Part shown: positions 1-7,700 of the stretch, in pieces
Position numbering within the stretch: position 1 is the stretch's first letter
Layout of the letters: the number at the start of each line of letters is the position of its first letter
The notes under the pieces: model-generated
Databases searched by the model: none
Seen by the model: only the letters and a program-made list of their open reading frames with translations
Told to the model about the DNA's origin: nothing
Source of the DNA: Pseudomonas aestuarii
GTDB lineage: Bacteria; Pseudomonadota; Gammaproteobacteria; Pseudomonadales; Pseudomonadaceae
Length of the DNA stretch: 64,000 nucleotides
Direction of reading: 5' to 3'
Assembly: GCF_027988105.1 (NCBI RefSeq)
Contig: NZ_JAQJZJ010000003.1
Span: 310,001-374,000, forward strand
Program-made: the position numbers and the translations under genes

Positions 1-1
1 G

Positions 2-679
2 GGTGAGAATTATGAAAATTATACTTACCCAAGCCCACAGACCCCGGAGCAGTATGCGCACAATCAACTGCTGAGAAAGATAAAGCGCGAATGGGGAACC
101 ATTGAGGATATTGGTGTCGAGCATGCTGAGGGTCGTGCTCGTGTTGCTGTTGATGCTGTGAGTCTTTGGCGAGATGTGAATCTGGAAGTGCCATGCATGC
201 TGCAGGCAAACAATGATGAAAAAAGCGCAATCGAGGCAGTATGTTTGTTCAATGCACCACCAACCACAAATATAGTTCCATACAAGCTTTTTGAAATTAG
301 CATCCCATCACTAGAGCATGTTCCATGGTCGGAAATCGTACGCATCAAAAGGCAAGGAAATTTCGGCAATATGCGCGAATCCTTGCATAGAATTGTCGAG
401 TCATCTAACGAAGACCTAGAGCTTGCAAGGAAATTGCTTTCGGATTCGGAACAAATAGCAACATCCGAAATAATTGACCGGTATCGACCCAACATAAAAT
501 CGGCACTAGCCGAAGCTCTTTGGTCAAACATTCCAAACATTCCATTTGTGAACCCTATTGGGGTTTATTTTGGCGCAAAAAACGTGCATGCAGAAAAACG
601 CAAGAAACAAACATTTGACTGGTACTATCTTCTGCGTGACATTCGCACAGCCGCTAATATGCATAAATGTGACGCATAA
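2..679 (+). CDS. Integron cassette protein, unknown function (5' end cut by window edge)
   Basis: The frame is open from the first base of the window, so the start codon lies to the left. An internal ATG or GTG such as the GTG at 158 is a poor start because clearly coding sequence continues upstream. At least 225 residues are visible. The protein is soluble-looking and charged, with no signal peptide or membrane segment and no motif I recognise. Its stop codon falls inside the R'' half of the attC at 674, the usual arrangement for a gene cassette. AT-rich base composition contrasts with the nar genes downstream. Function unknown. Confidence 0.8.
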   Translation, partial: GENYENYTYPSPQTPEQYAHNQLLRKIKREWGTIEDIGVEHAEGRARVAVDAVSLWRDVNLEVPCMLQANNDEKSAIEAVCLFNAPPTTNIVPYKLFEISIPSLEHVPWSEIVRIKRQGNFGNMRESLHRIVESSNEDLELARKLLSDSEQIATSEIIDRYRPNIKSALAEALWSNIPNIPFVNPIGVYFGAKNVHAEKRKKQTFDWYYLLRDIRTAANMHKCDA

Positions 680-749
680 CAACTGGTTCAAACCGTTCGC
701 TTCGCTCGCTGGGACGGGCTAAAGCCCGCCCCTTAACCAAACGTTAGGC
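674..749 (+). repeat. attC site A1
   Basis: R'' core GCATAAC at 674-680 and R' core GTTAGGC at 743-749 enclose a 76-bp imperfect palindrome. It has a central hairpin CGGGCTAAAGCCCG and the array A signature ends (ggttcaaa on the left, ttaaccaaacg on the right). It sits directly after the stop codon of the preceding ORF, so the cassette genes read left to right and the integrase would lie left of the window. Confidence 0.95.
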
Positions 750-772
750 CCCCTCCTTTCAAAGGTGCTCTA

Positions 773-1849
773 TTGACTTCCGCATCAAAAAACAAAAAAG
801 GAAGGTTTCTACCAAGCACCTTTGATAGTGCTCATGATTTATGCTTTGTAATTCATGATGTCATGGCACAAATCATAGTATCAGGTGAAGAAGGGAATTT
901 CTTTACCACGGAAATTAAATTCAATAGCGATGAAGAGCACAAGTCCCTTGAAGACGCTGATGATATTTTTTCATGGCTCGAAAAAGAAAATCGCATAAAT
1001 GATCGCGCTAGTATATTAAAAGCCACAGTATTGCCCGCAGTGCTATCAGACATGATGCATTGTGTATTTGAGTGCCTAGAAAGCTCCAGAAAAGCCAAGC
1101 TAGGCATTTCTTTTATGCTCATACGGAAGCCATTACAGGAAAGCCTTTATTTACTTGAGTCCATAGTGCTTGATGAATTAAATTTCTCTGAAACATTAGC
1201 GGCTGATCCCCTGAAGCTTAGGTCGCAAAATGCAGGAGGTGTTTCAGGGCATGCCAAGCGCATTCAAAAAGTTCTCGACATTATTGGCGAATCATCTCGA
1301 CTAGATGCCGAATACATAGCGCAGCTCAGATATGACAAAAACAACGATGATAGTTTTGATGGAGTGTGTAATCACGCCATGCACCTATTTACAGAGCACA
1401 AAGCGATTCGTACAGAGCGACTAAATATTAATTTTATCTTTTCTGGCTGGAGTCAAAAGATCACACAATGGAGCTATCTATATAGCCGGCTCCCATACTT
1501 GCTTTTCTATACCCACAAAATCGTAGAGTACATTGTGGCAAGCATAGCTCCAACCAGCCAAGACTATCTAGATGACATTCAACGACGTATATCATCCTCA
1601 GTCATGCTGTGGTGGAGAAATGTTGATGATTGCTATAAATGCGAGAAATTAAGTCTTTTTGTTAAAGCAACTGAGCGCTGGCTAAATTCACACTGCATTT
1701 CATCTGGCTATCGACTACCAAACGACAGCGATTTACTTCGCATGACCACAACCGGAGCGTATCCAAGTGAAAACATCACGTCGCTCAAAAAACGAAATTT
1801 AAAATATAAGCTTCACGCATTTATAAATAAAATAATGGCAAAACATTAG
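773..1849 (+). CDS. Integron cassette protein, unknown function, 358 aa
   Basis: The start is TTG at 773, with an AAAGGTG ribosome-binding site just upstream and only 24 bases after the attC core. The product is a long (358 aa) soluble protein with no signal peptide or obvious membrane span. It is mostly helical-looking, with scattered Cys and Trp (for example WWRNVDDCYKCEK near residue 285). I recognise no family. The stop codon overlaps the next attC. At over 1 kb it is longer than most integron cassette genes. AT-rich codon use differs from the chromosomal genes around it. Confidence 0.8.
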   Translation: MTSASKNKKGRFLPSTFDSAHDLCFVIHDVMAQIIVSGEEGNFFTTEIKFNSDEEHKSLEDADDIFSWLEKENRINDRASILKATVLPAVLSDMMHCVFECLESSRKAKLGISFMLIRKPLQESLYLLESIVLDELNFSETLAADPLKLRSQNAGGVSGHAKRIQKVLDIIGESSRLDAEYIAQLRYDKNNDDSFDGVCNHAMHLFTEHKAIRTERLNINFIFSGWSQKITQWSYLYSRLPYLLFYTHKIVEYIVASIAPTSQDYLDDIQRRISSSVMLWWRNVDDCYKCEKLSLFVKATERWLNSHCISSGYRLPNDSDLLRMTTTGAYPSENITSLKKRNLKYKLHAFINKIMAKH

Positions 1850-1924
1850 CCTAACAAGCGGTTCAAATCGCTCGCTTCGCTCACTGGGACGGGCTAAAGC
1901 CCGCCCCTTAACCAAACGTTATGC
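1849..1924 (+). repeat. attC site A2
   Basis: R'' GCCTAAC at 1849-1855 and R' GTTATGC at 1918-1924; 76 bp. It is nearly identical in the interior to the site at 674, including the CGGGCTAAAGCCCG stem and the ttaaccaaacg right arm. Confidence 0.95.
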
Positions 1925-1937
1925 CGGACCCAAAGAC

Positions 1938-2333
1938 ATGAATCGCAAGTATCTGAAGATAACTTTAATCTCATTTCTCATAGCCCCTTTCAACGTATCA
2001 GCAAACCAAACAGGCTTTAGCCCTGAACCATTAGCAATCGCGAATATAAACTGCGCTGCGTTTTATACAGCCGCACAAGTATTGATTAAGCCAGAAGCCA
2101 AGAAAGAATACGAGTCAAAGTCCAGCATACATCACGCCTTATCATATCGTTTCAGCTCATCACAAGAAAACATATCAAACAACCTGAACAGCGAAACTCA
2201 ACGCCAAATTATCGAAGCCATATCCTTAAAAGAACAAGCGCAAGCTGTAAAGTTTTTATCCGAGAACTCAATTAAGTGCAAAACAATTGAGATCCACTCC
2301 AACGCAATACTAAAAAACAATAGCCAACACTAA
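1938..2333 (+). CDS. Integron cassette protein, predicted secreted, 131 aa
   Basis: The ATG at 1938 begins 13 bases after the attC core. Residues 1-22 form a signal peptide: a positively charged start (MNRKYLK), a hydrophobic stretch, then a likely cleavage after VSA. The mature part of about 109 residues is polar, with two cysteines (around residues 39 and 117) that could form a disulfide in the periplasm. No recognised domain. Sixty bases of AT-rich sequence separate the stop from the next attC. Confidence 0.75.
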   Translation: MNRKYLKITLISFLIAPFNVSANQTGFSPEPLAIANINCAAFYTAAQVLIKPEAKKEYESKSSIHHALSYRFSSSQENISNNLNSETQRQIIEAISLKEQAQAVKFLSENSIKCKTIEIHSNAILKNNSQH

Positions 2334-2392
2334 GAAAGTGAATTTTTCAATTTTTGGCTACAACAACTATTTCACCAATAAAGTTCACTAGC

Positions 2393-2468
2393 GCATAACA
2401 ATCGGTTCAAATCGTTCGCTTCGCTCACTGGGACGGGCTAAAGCCCGTCCCTTAACCAAACGTTAGAC
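2393..2468 (+). repeat. attC site A3
   Basis: R'' GCATAAC at 2393-2399 and R' GTTAGAC at 2462-2468; 76 bp. Same subtype as the other array A sites. The inner stem reads cgggctaaagcccg followed by tccc instead of cccc. Confidence 0.95.
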
Positions 2469-2483
2469 CTACAAGGAAGTCCT

Positions 2484-2837
2484 ATGAACGTCCAAGATTT
2501 TATTAAAACCGCTATAACGGAAATTGTGGCAGGTGTTGCTGAAGCAAGAGAGGCGGTTGCTGAATATGGTGCCAGTGCAGGGTCTGACAGAGTTTACGGA
2601 TACACAAAAGACAATAAAATAATGACAGACGCAGCCGGAAGACAAGTAACTGTCGTGGAGTTTGACATTGCGTTAGCCCAAACCGATGCTACTGACACAA
2701 AAGGTGGTATCGGGGTTTTCCTGGGTACAGTTGGCTTAGGATCTCAAGGCTCATCTCATGGCGAGTCATCAACCCACTCCAGAATTAAATTTAATGTACC
2801 TATTGTTCTGCCAGGCAAAGGGGGTTCGTCAGTCTAA
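2484..2837 (+). CDS. Integron cassette protein, unknown function, 117 aa
   Basis: ATG at 2484 with an AAGGAAG ribosome-binding site. It is a small cytoplasmic protein. The first half is helical and alanine/glutamate-rich (FIKTAITEIVAGVAEAREAV). The second half looks like beta-strands with a glycine/serine-rich segment (residues 74-95) that ends in a hydrophobic strand. This helix-then-beta layout resembles small conserved hypothetical proteins of unknown role. The stop overlaps the next attC. Confidence 0.75.
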   Translation: MNVQDFIKTAITEIVAGVAEAREAVAEYGASAGSDRVYGYTKDNKIMTDAAGRQVTVVEFDIALAQTDATDTKGGIGVFLGTVGLGSQGSSHGESSTHSRIKFNVPIVLPGKGGSSV

Positions 2838-2907
2838 CAACTGGTTCAAATCGCTCGCTGCGCTCACTGGGACGGGCTAAAGCCCGCCCCTTTACCAAAC
2901 GTTAGGT
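2832..2907 (+). repeat. attC site A4
   Basis: R'' GTCTAAC at 2832-2838 and R' GTTAGGT at 2901-2907; 76 bp. It is array A subtype, with one variation in the left stem (tcgctgcgctc). Confidence 0.95.
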
Positions 2908-2930
2908 CACCGCTCCATTGAGGATCGCAA

Positions 2931-3274
2931 ATGGTCTTAGCAAAGACGCTCTGGCAAGAAAAAAACGAACAGTGGGTCAGACTTGCATCGGCTTTCTATT
3001 CAATGGCGCACAATGACGAAAAGCCTTGGCGAGAGCTTCCAACCTTTCTACGGGAAACTGACGTTGGTTTGATATGTGAGGAATATTTAAACAATCAAGA
3101 CTCTGATCTGATCCACCAAGCTGGAGAATTGTTGGCAGGCCCTCAATGGTATGCGGCGCTGGGACGCTCCCTATAAAGCTGCGTCTAGAAGGTGCAACTG
3201 TAATACGCAAGCTATGCGCCGCACTCCAACCTCGCCAATTTCAGCAGATCTCGCCATTCGACGAATCAAAATAA
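2931..3274 (+). pseudogene. Last cassette gene of array A, probably frameshifted
   Basis: The ATG at 2931 opens an 81-codon frame that stops at 3176 (ends ALGRSL). Moving to the -1 frame at the stop gives a further plausible coding stretch (IKLRLEGATVIRKLCAAL and on to FDESK) with a stop at 3272-3274, just before the R'' core at 3293. The joined product would be about 114 residues, rich in charged residues, with no recognised domain. A single-base deletion near 3170 would explain the break. Alternatively the 81-residue protein is complete and the rest is non-coding. Confidence 0.55.
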
Positions 3275-3292
3275 CGAGCTTCATTGTATTCA

Positions 3293-3455
3293 ACCTAACA
3301 AGTGTATATGGACTCTCCCCACAAGTAGTGAGCAAAGCTTTGCTTTTGCACCTGTCGTCAGCGCGGTGGCATTCGTATATCCGGCCTGTTGTGGGCTTTC
3401 CGCCCTGGCCATTCTGTAGTTCGCGCAGCGGGGGCCAAGCGTTCAATCGATCACG
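3293..3455 (+). repeat. Terminal element of cassette array A (copy 1 of a shared repeat)
   Basis: It begins with an R''-like core ACCTAAC at 3293-3299, then about 152 bp (3304-3455) that recur at 28302-28452. The first 38 bases (from gtatatggactctcc) and a 48-base stretch near the right end (cgccctggcc through gttcaatc) are identical in both copies, and the centre varies. The right end carries gcgttcaat, close to but not matching the R' consensus GTTRRRY. It may be a long, degenerate attC that closes the array, or a conserved 3' boundary. Confidence 0.7.
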
Positions 3456-3881
3456 TGGATCATGATTGTTATTGGCCTTGTTCCGCTGCAGGACTCGCCT
3501 GTTCCGACAGTGTTGCTGATCACCCCAACCAGCAGAAAACCATCCCCCCTTGCTGATCACCCTCGCCGTCAGGCGGGCCTTGCGCTTTGCCAGTCACCAC
3601 TGAAACGTCGCGCATGGCACCACACCGCCCAGCAGATCCTGATCGATTTGTTGGCCAGGGCCTTGTCGTGGTCCCTGCGCGCCGCCATTTGTCCTGCGCG
3701 CGCCATCAAACGGCTATTGCCGTCGGCCTGTCAGCGCCCAGGCGTATACTGGCAGCAGGCATGCCGGCAACCGCTCAGCGTTAGCGAGTCTGCTACCGGG
3801 CATGCCCTGATGACGGCGATCACGCCGCTGCCTTGTGACCTTGATGCCGCTCCAGCACGGAGGGAGGGCAGGTGCCATCAC
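3456..3881. other. Intergenic region after array A
   Basis: About 430 bases, GC-rich again. I see no convincing gene: the open frame from 3462 that runs into the next gene has poor coding character before 3882. Two similar short stretches (ttgctgatcacccc and ttgctgatcaccctc, near 3513 and 3549) are present. No integrase and no recognisable transposase remnant. Confidence 0.6.
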
Positions 3882-4361
3882 ATGCAAACGCTCGAGCTAG
3901 CTGCACTGGACACAATCCTTCCTGCCGATGCCTTCAAGCAGATGTCCGCCTTCGGCGCCCTTTCGGACAGTTTTGTCGAGCAGGTGCTGGCCAGCGGTGA
4001 ATTGCTCAAGCTGGCGCCGGGGGAAAACCTCTACCGCCAGGGTGATCGCGCCGAATGCTTCTACGTGATTCTGCAGGGGCAAATGGCGATCTATCAGGAC
4101 AGCGAGACCGGTCGGACAATCACCCACACCGGCTGCGCCGGGGAAAGTGTCGGTTTTCCCGCCATGCTGGCGATGCGTCCGCGGCTGCTAAGCGGCGAGG
4201 CGGTCAGCGAATGCATCGTGCTGAAGATCACCAGCCAGGCGCTGGCCAGGTTGCAGGAGCTGGATAGCCCGCAGTTCGGGATATTCTTCATCAACCTGTC
4301 CCGGGACATGAGCCGTTTCCTGAGCTACTGCATCATCCGCCCTCCCGCCGCAAGTGCCTGA
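3882..4361 (+). CDS. Cyclic-nucleotide-binding-fold protein without DNA-binding domain
   Basis: The start ATG at 3882 is preceded by a GGAGGGAGG ribosome-binding site; the frame is open further upstream but that part does not look coding. The 159-residue product is almost entirely a Crp/Fnr-type sensor fold: residues 20-50 (FGALSDSFVEQVLASGELLKL), the GENLYRQGDRAECFYVILQG beta-roll hairpin around residues 47-66, and a second half ending in FFINLSRDMSRFL. There is no C-terminal helix-turn-helix, so it is probably a ligand sensor or partner protein, not a transcription factor. It converges on the NqrF-like operon. Confidence 0.75.
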   Translation: MQTLELAALDTILPADAFKQMSAFGALSDSFVEQVLASGELLKLAPGENLYRQGDRAECFYVILQGQMAIYQDSETGRTITHTGCAGESVGFPAMLAMRPRLLSGEAVSECIVLKITSQALARLQELDSPQFGIFFINLSRDMSRFLSYCIIRPPAASA

Positions 4362-4366
4362 ACGGC

Positions 4367-4382
4367 ACGGGCAACCGCCCGT
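4367..4382. terminator. Hairpin between convergent genes (weak terminator candidate)
   Basis: A perfect 6-bp stem (acgggc / gcccgt, 4-base loop) lies just after the stop of the cyclic-nucleotide-fold gene. There is no T-run, so termination is uncertain. Confidence 0.3.
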
Positions 4383-4491
4383 TGCTACTCAAGCCGTCCT
4401 TCGCCGCCAGCAGTGATACAACCGGATCAGCCCAGCCAGGCGACAGGACTGCTGTTGGCGTTCTTGGGCGCAATAAGCAAGCGGCCCGGCC

Positions 4492-4800
4492 TTAAACGAA
4501 AAAGCCGGCAATGATCAGGCTGCTCAGTACCACGCTGCTGGTAATAATGGCGCTGAGCACATTGCCACTCCATCGGGCGCCGAAGCCGATCTGCGCCAGC
4601 GCCCAGCCGAGCAGCACGAATACCAGCAGATCCAGGATGCCATGGCTGATCCAATGATGGCCGGTGGCGGCTTTCATCCAGGCGAGAAGCGTATCCTCAT
4701 TACGCTCCTTGGCGACCACCAGAACAGCGCTCAGCAGGCTGGTCACGGCAAATGCCAGGGCAAAAGAGACGGTGTACTTACCGATGCCGGTGTCTTTCAT
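4492..4800 (-). CDS. Small membrane protein, last gene of the NqrF-like operon
   Basis: 102 residues. I chose the start MKDTGIGKY at 4800 because it overlaps the stop of the upstream gene (ATGTCGCCATGA region), which suggests translational coupling. There are three hydrophobic spans, roughly residues 11-30, 52-70 and 80-101. A short polar segment GHHWISHG between them carries three histidines that could bind a metal or haem, or face a quinone. Family not recognised. Its fixed place behind an NqrF-like reductase and a prenyltransferase suggests a membrane redox role, but that is inference. Confidence 0.65.
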   Translation of the reverse strand: MKDTGIGKYTVSFALAFAVTSLLSAVLVVAKERNEDTLLAWMKAATGHHWISHGILDLLVFVLLGWALAQIGFGARWSGNVLSAIITSSVVLSSLIIAGFFV

Positions 4801-5276
4801 GGCGACATCCCCGTGATGGTTTTGCCCAGCAGGGCGAGCTTGGCCCCCATGCTGACGATGGCGCCGGCGCCCTCCATGCTCAGGCCGAGCAAGACAATCC
4901 AGGCGGCCACCCAGAGCACCAGCACGCGTACCTGCGACCTGCCTGCGGTCAAGCCGAATGCGGCGATCGGCAGATAGGTCGACAGCAGCAGCAGGCTGAA
5001 AAACAGGTGCTCTTTGGTTTCCATAAAGAAGCCATGGGCGAATGGCCAGGGACCGGCGTTGATCAGGGCCTTGTCTGCGCCGTAATAGCGCACGTACCAA
5101 TACCCACCCAACAGACAGCTCAACCACATGAGCAGCGCAGCCGCCAGGCTCACCATCCTGATGCGCCACTGGCTGGCCTCGCTGTTATTCAGGGTTTCGG
5201 CGAACACCCAGACTGAGGCGAGGATCGCAAGGGCGCCGAAGGTGGGATGCAGCAGCAGGATCAATTCTTGTGGCAT
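4797..5276 (-). CDS. Membrane protein of the NqrF-like operon, 159 aa
   Basis: Four predicted membrane spans (about residues 5-25, 42-64, 88-110 and 118-145). Histidines lie at the membrane edges: HPTF near residue 10, and AHGFFMETKEH around residues 80-90. It also has a conserved-looking GGYWYVRYYG segment. This resembles small haem- or quinone-handling membrane proteins in general, but I cannot assign a family. The gene follows the prenyltransferase gene after 90 bases and overlaps the next gene by 4 bases. Confidence 0.65.
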   Translation of the reverse strand: MPQELILLLHPTFGALAILASVWVFAETLNNSEASQWRIRMVSLAAALLMWLSCLLGGYWYVRYYGADKALINAGPWPFAHGFFMETKEHLFFSLLLLSTYLPIAAFGLTAGRSQVRVLVLWVAAWIVLLGLSMEGAGAIVSMGAKLALLGKTITGMSP

Positions 5277-5366
5277 TGGTATGGACCTTGATGCGCAGCG
5301 ATTGCCCAGGCCCGCCGGTGCGGGACTGTCTAATAAAAACCATAGTTAATGAAGGGTTTTATGCAA

Positions 5367-6338
5367 TCACGCTGGCACCAATAGCCAGCCGCTCAACCAG
5401 ACTCCGCCGAACGCATGGATCATCAGGGTCAGCTCGATGCTGCGCTTCAACCGGCGTTGCCCAGCCACGCCCCCCAGGCTGGCATAGATAGCCGCCATCA
5501 GCAGAACGGGATGCGCAACGAGCACCGCAAGCGGCAGCCAATGCAAGCCCACCACCGTGGCAATCGCGATCAGCGCCAGTATCTGCAGCAGGATAAGGAG
5601 CACGACGGTGCTTGTCGGGCCCAGGCGCACCACCAGTGTTCGCTTGCCGGTCGCCGCATCTGCTGCTTGGTCCGGTACCTCGTTGATTAGCAGGATGGCC
5701 ATCGCCCAGCAGGCAACCGGCACGGACAGCAGCAACGCGCTCAGCGCCGTGTCCGGACTCTGCAGCCAAGCGGCGCCGACAACGGGCAGTACGCCAAAAC
5801 CCATGCCGACTGCGGCCTCCCCCAGACCGCGAGCACTCAATTGCAGGGGCGGTGCCGAGTAGGCTATGCCCAGCGCCACCCCGACCAGGCCGAAGCCCAG
5901 GACAGCAATACCCTTCTCCAGTATCAGGACTGCGCCGAGCAGCACGCCGAGCAATAGCAGGACAACGCTCCAGACCGCCATCGCCCGAATACTCAGCACG
6001 CCGTTCTGGATGAAACGCGAACCGCCGGTGTAGGGGAAGATCCGCCCGGTATTGATGGGGTCGCTGCCGCCAAGGTCGTCGAACACGTCGTTGAGCACGT
6101 TGACCGACGCATGCACGCAGGCCGTGGCCGCGACCGCCAACACCAGGGCGGAGAGATCCAGCTCGTCCGCGGCCCGATAGCCCCAGCTGGTGCCGACCAG
6201 TACCGGCAGGATCGAGGCCGTCAGGAACATTGGCCGTGTCGCCTGCACGTAGCGGCGGATTACCGTTACCGGATCGCGCCCGCCGAGTGTCGCGGGGGTC
6301 GGTTCGCCAGGGCCAGGCTTTTCCAGCTCGATGGTCAT
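5367..6338 (-). CDS. UbiA-family prenyltransferase, MenA-like
   Basis: 323 residues with about eight or nine membrane spans. Both Asp-rich, Mg-prenyl-diphosphate-binding motifs are present: NDVFDDLGGSD around residue 83 and NEVPDQAADAATGKRT around residue 218. The RPMFLTASILPVLVG start and the NTGRIFPYTGGSRFIQNG segment resemble 1,4-dihydroxy-2-naphthoate prenyltransferases (MenA) more than UbiA of ubiquinone synthesis. No other menaquinone genes are nearby, so the acceptor is unknown. It sits between the NqrF-like gene (139-base gap) and two small membrane proteins, all on the minus strand. Confidence 0.8.
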   Translation of the reverse strand: MTIELEKPGPGEPTPATLGGRDPVTVIRRYVQATRPMFLTASILPVLVGTSWGYRAADELDLSALVLAVAATACVHASVNVLNDVFDDLGGSDPINTGRIFPYTGGSRFIQNGVLSIRAMAVWSVVLLLLGVLLGAVLILEKGIAVLGFGLVGVALGIAYSAPPLQLSARGLGEAAVGMGFGVLPVVGAAWLQSPDTALSALLLSVPVACWAMAILLINEVPDQAADAATGKRTLVVRLGPTSTVVLLILLQILALIAIATVVGLHWLPLAVLVAHPVLLMAAIYASLGGVAGQRRLKRSIELTLMIHAFGGVWLSGWLLVPA

Positions 6339-6476
6339 CGTCCGCTATCCAGGTCAGGTTCGCCGCCGCAGCCGGGCACAAGACTCAGCCCTGGCCCGGC
6401 TCTGCGGCGGGCCCTGCTCGGCTGAACCCAGCGTAGCCGCTCATTCCAGGCCTGACTATTCGCTCGATCCGGCACC

Positions 6477-7700
6477 TCAGGCACCGAAATCGTCGTACCT
6501 GATGTTCTCCGGCTCGACCCCCAGCTTGTCGAGCAGGCTGCGCACCGCCCGGATCATCTCCGGCGGTCCGCACAGGTAGTACTCGCACTCTTCGGGGTTG
6601 GGATGCCCGGCAAGGTAGCGATCATGCAGCACTTGGTGAATGAAGCCGACATCGCCCTGCCAGTCGCATTCCGGACCCGGCTCGGAGAGCGCCACATACC
6701 ACTCGAAGTTGTCATGCTCCTGCTGCAGACCTGCAAAGTCTTCGACATAGAACAGCTCGCGGCTGTTCCGGGCGCCGTACCAGAAACTGATCTTGCGCTT
6801 TGCCCTGAAGCGCTTGAGCTGATCGAAAATGTGCGCACGCATCGGCGCCATGCCCGCACCGCCTCCGACGAATATCATCTCGCACTGGGTATCGGGGGCG
6901 AAGAAGTGCCCATAGGGACCTGCAATCTCGACCTCGTCGCCGGGCATGAGACTGAACAGGTAGGACGACACGCAGCCCGGGGGAACGGAGGCGGGCGCGC
7001 CGGCAGGGGGAATGGCGAGCCGCACGATGAGCATCACGATGCCCTGCTCTTGCGAATGATTGGCCAGCGAGTAGGCCCGGGTTTGCGGTTCCTGGCAGTC
7101 GACTTCGAGCGCCCACAAACCCAGCCGATCCCATTCATCGTGGATGTCCGGGTCGATATCGAAGTCGCTGAAGCAGGCGTGAAAGGGTGGGCAGGTGACC
7201 TGAACGAAGGCGCCGGCTCGAAATTCGATCGACTCCCCCGGTGGCAGCTCTAGAGTCAATTCCTTCATCAGGGTGCCAACGCAACGGCTAGAGCGCACCC
7301 GGCAGCGCCATCGTTGCACGCCGTAGACTTCGTCTGCCACCGAGATAGCGAGATCGCCATGGATGGTCAGCTGACAGGCAAGCCGGGTGTCGCTGGCGAT
7401 TTCACGACGGCTGAGCAAGGAGCTCTCGACGGGAGTGGCCGCGCTGCGGCCTTTGACCACCCGGATCTTGCACTGCCCGCAGGTGCCCCTGCCGCCGCAG
7501 GCCGATGGCAGGTGAAGGCCCGCGCGGTCCAACGCGGCCAGCAACTTGACCCCGACGGGAACCTGCACCGAGCGTTTTTCATTGATCCGAACGATGACGC
7601 CGCCGGCCGGAATCAGGCGGGAGCGGGCAAGGAGTATGGCCAGCACCAGCGTCATCGCGATCCCGGTAAAGAACGCCACACCCAACACGAATTCAAGCAT
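6477..7700 (-). CDS. Orphan NqrF-like NADH oxidoreductase (2Fe-2S and FAD)
   Basis: The start MLEFVLGVAF at 7700 gives 407 residues, the usual length of NqrF; the frame extends 25 codons further but without membrane or domain character. Residues 3-24 form the membrane anchor. A ferredoxin domain follows with Cys at 68, 74, 77 and 109 (ACGGRGTCGQC and LACQL). Then come an FAD domain (RAYSLAN) and an NADH domain (VGGGAGMAPMRAH, then CGPPEMI). In Na+-NQR this subunit takes electrons from NADH. Here nqrA-E are absent and the partners are a prenyltransferase and two membrane proteins. An ANR-like box lies at 7845. Confidence 0.88.
   Translation of the reverse strand: MLEFVLGVAFFTGIAMTLVLAILLARSRLIPAGGVIVRINEKRSVQVPVGVKLLAALDRAGLHLPSACGGRGTCGQCKIRVVKGRSAATPVESSLLSRREIASDTRLACQLTIHGDLAISVADEVYGVQRWRCRVRSSRCVGTLMKELTLELPPGESIEFRAGAFVQVTCPPFHACFSDFDIDPDIHDEWDRLGLWALEVDCQEPQTRAYSLANHSQEQGIVMLIVRLAIPPAGAPASVPPGCVSSYLFSLMPGDEVEIAGPYGHFFAPDTQCEMIFVGGGAGMAPMRAHIFDQLKRFRAKRKISFWYGARNSRELFYVEDFAGLQQEHDNFEWYVALSEPGPECDWQGDVGFIHQVLHDRYLAGHPNPEECEYYLCGPPEMIRAVRSLLDKLGVEPENIRYDDFGA

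Noticed and set aside
3171..3560. 129-codon minus-strand frame across the array A terminal element
   Set aside because: It runs through a non-coding repeat and gives no recognisable protein.
3462..3881. N-terminal extension of the cyclic-nucleotide-fold protein
   Set aside because: The added 140 residues lack coding character. A strong ribosome-binding site and ATG lie at 3882, where the sensor fold begins.
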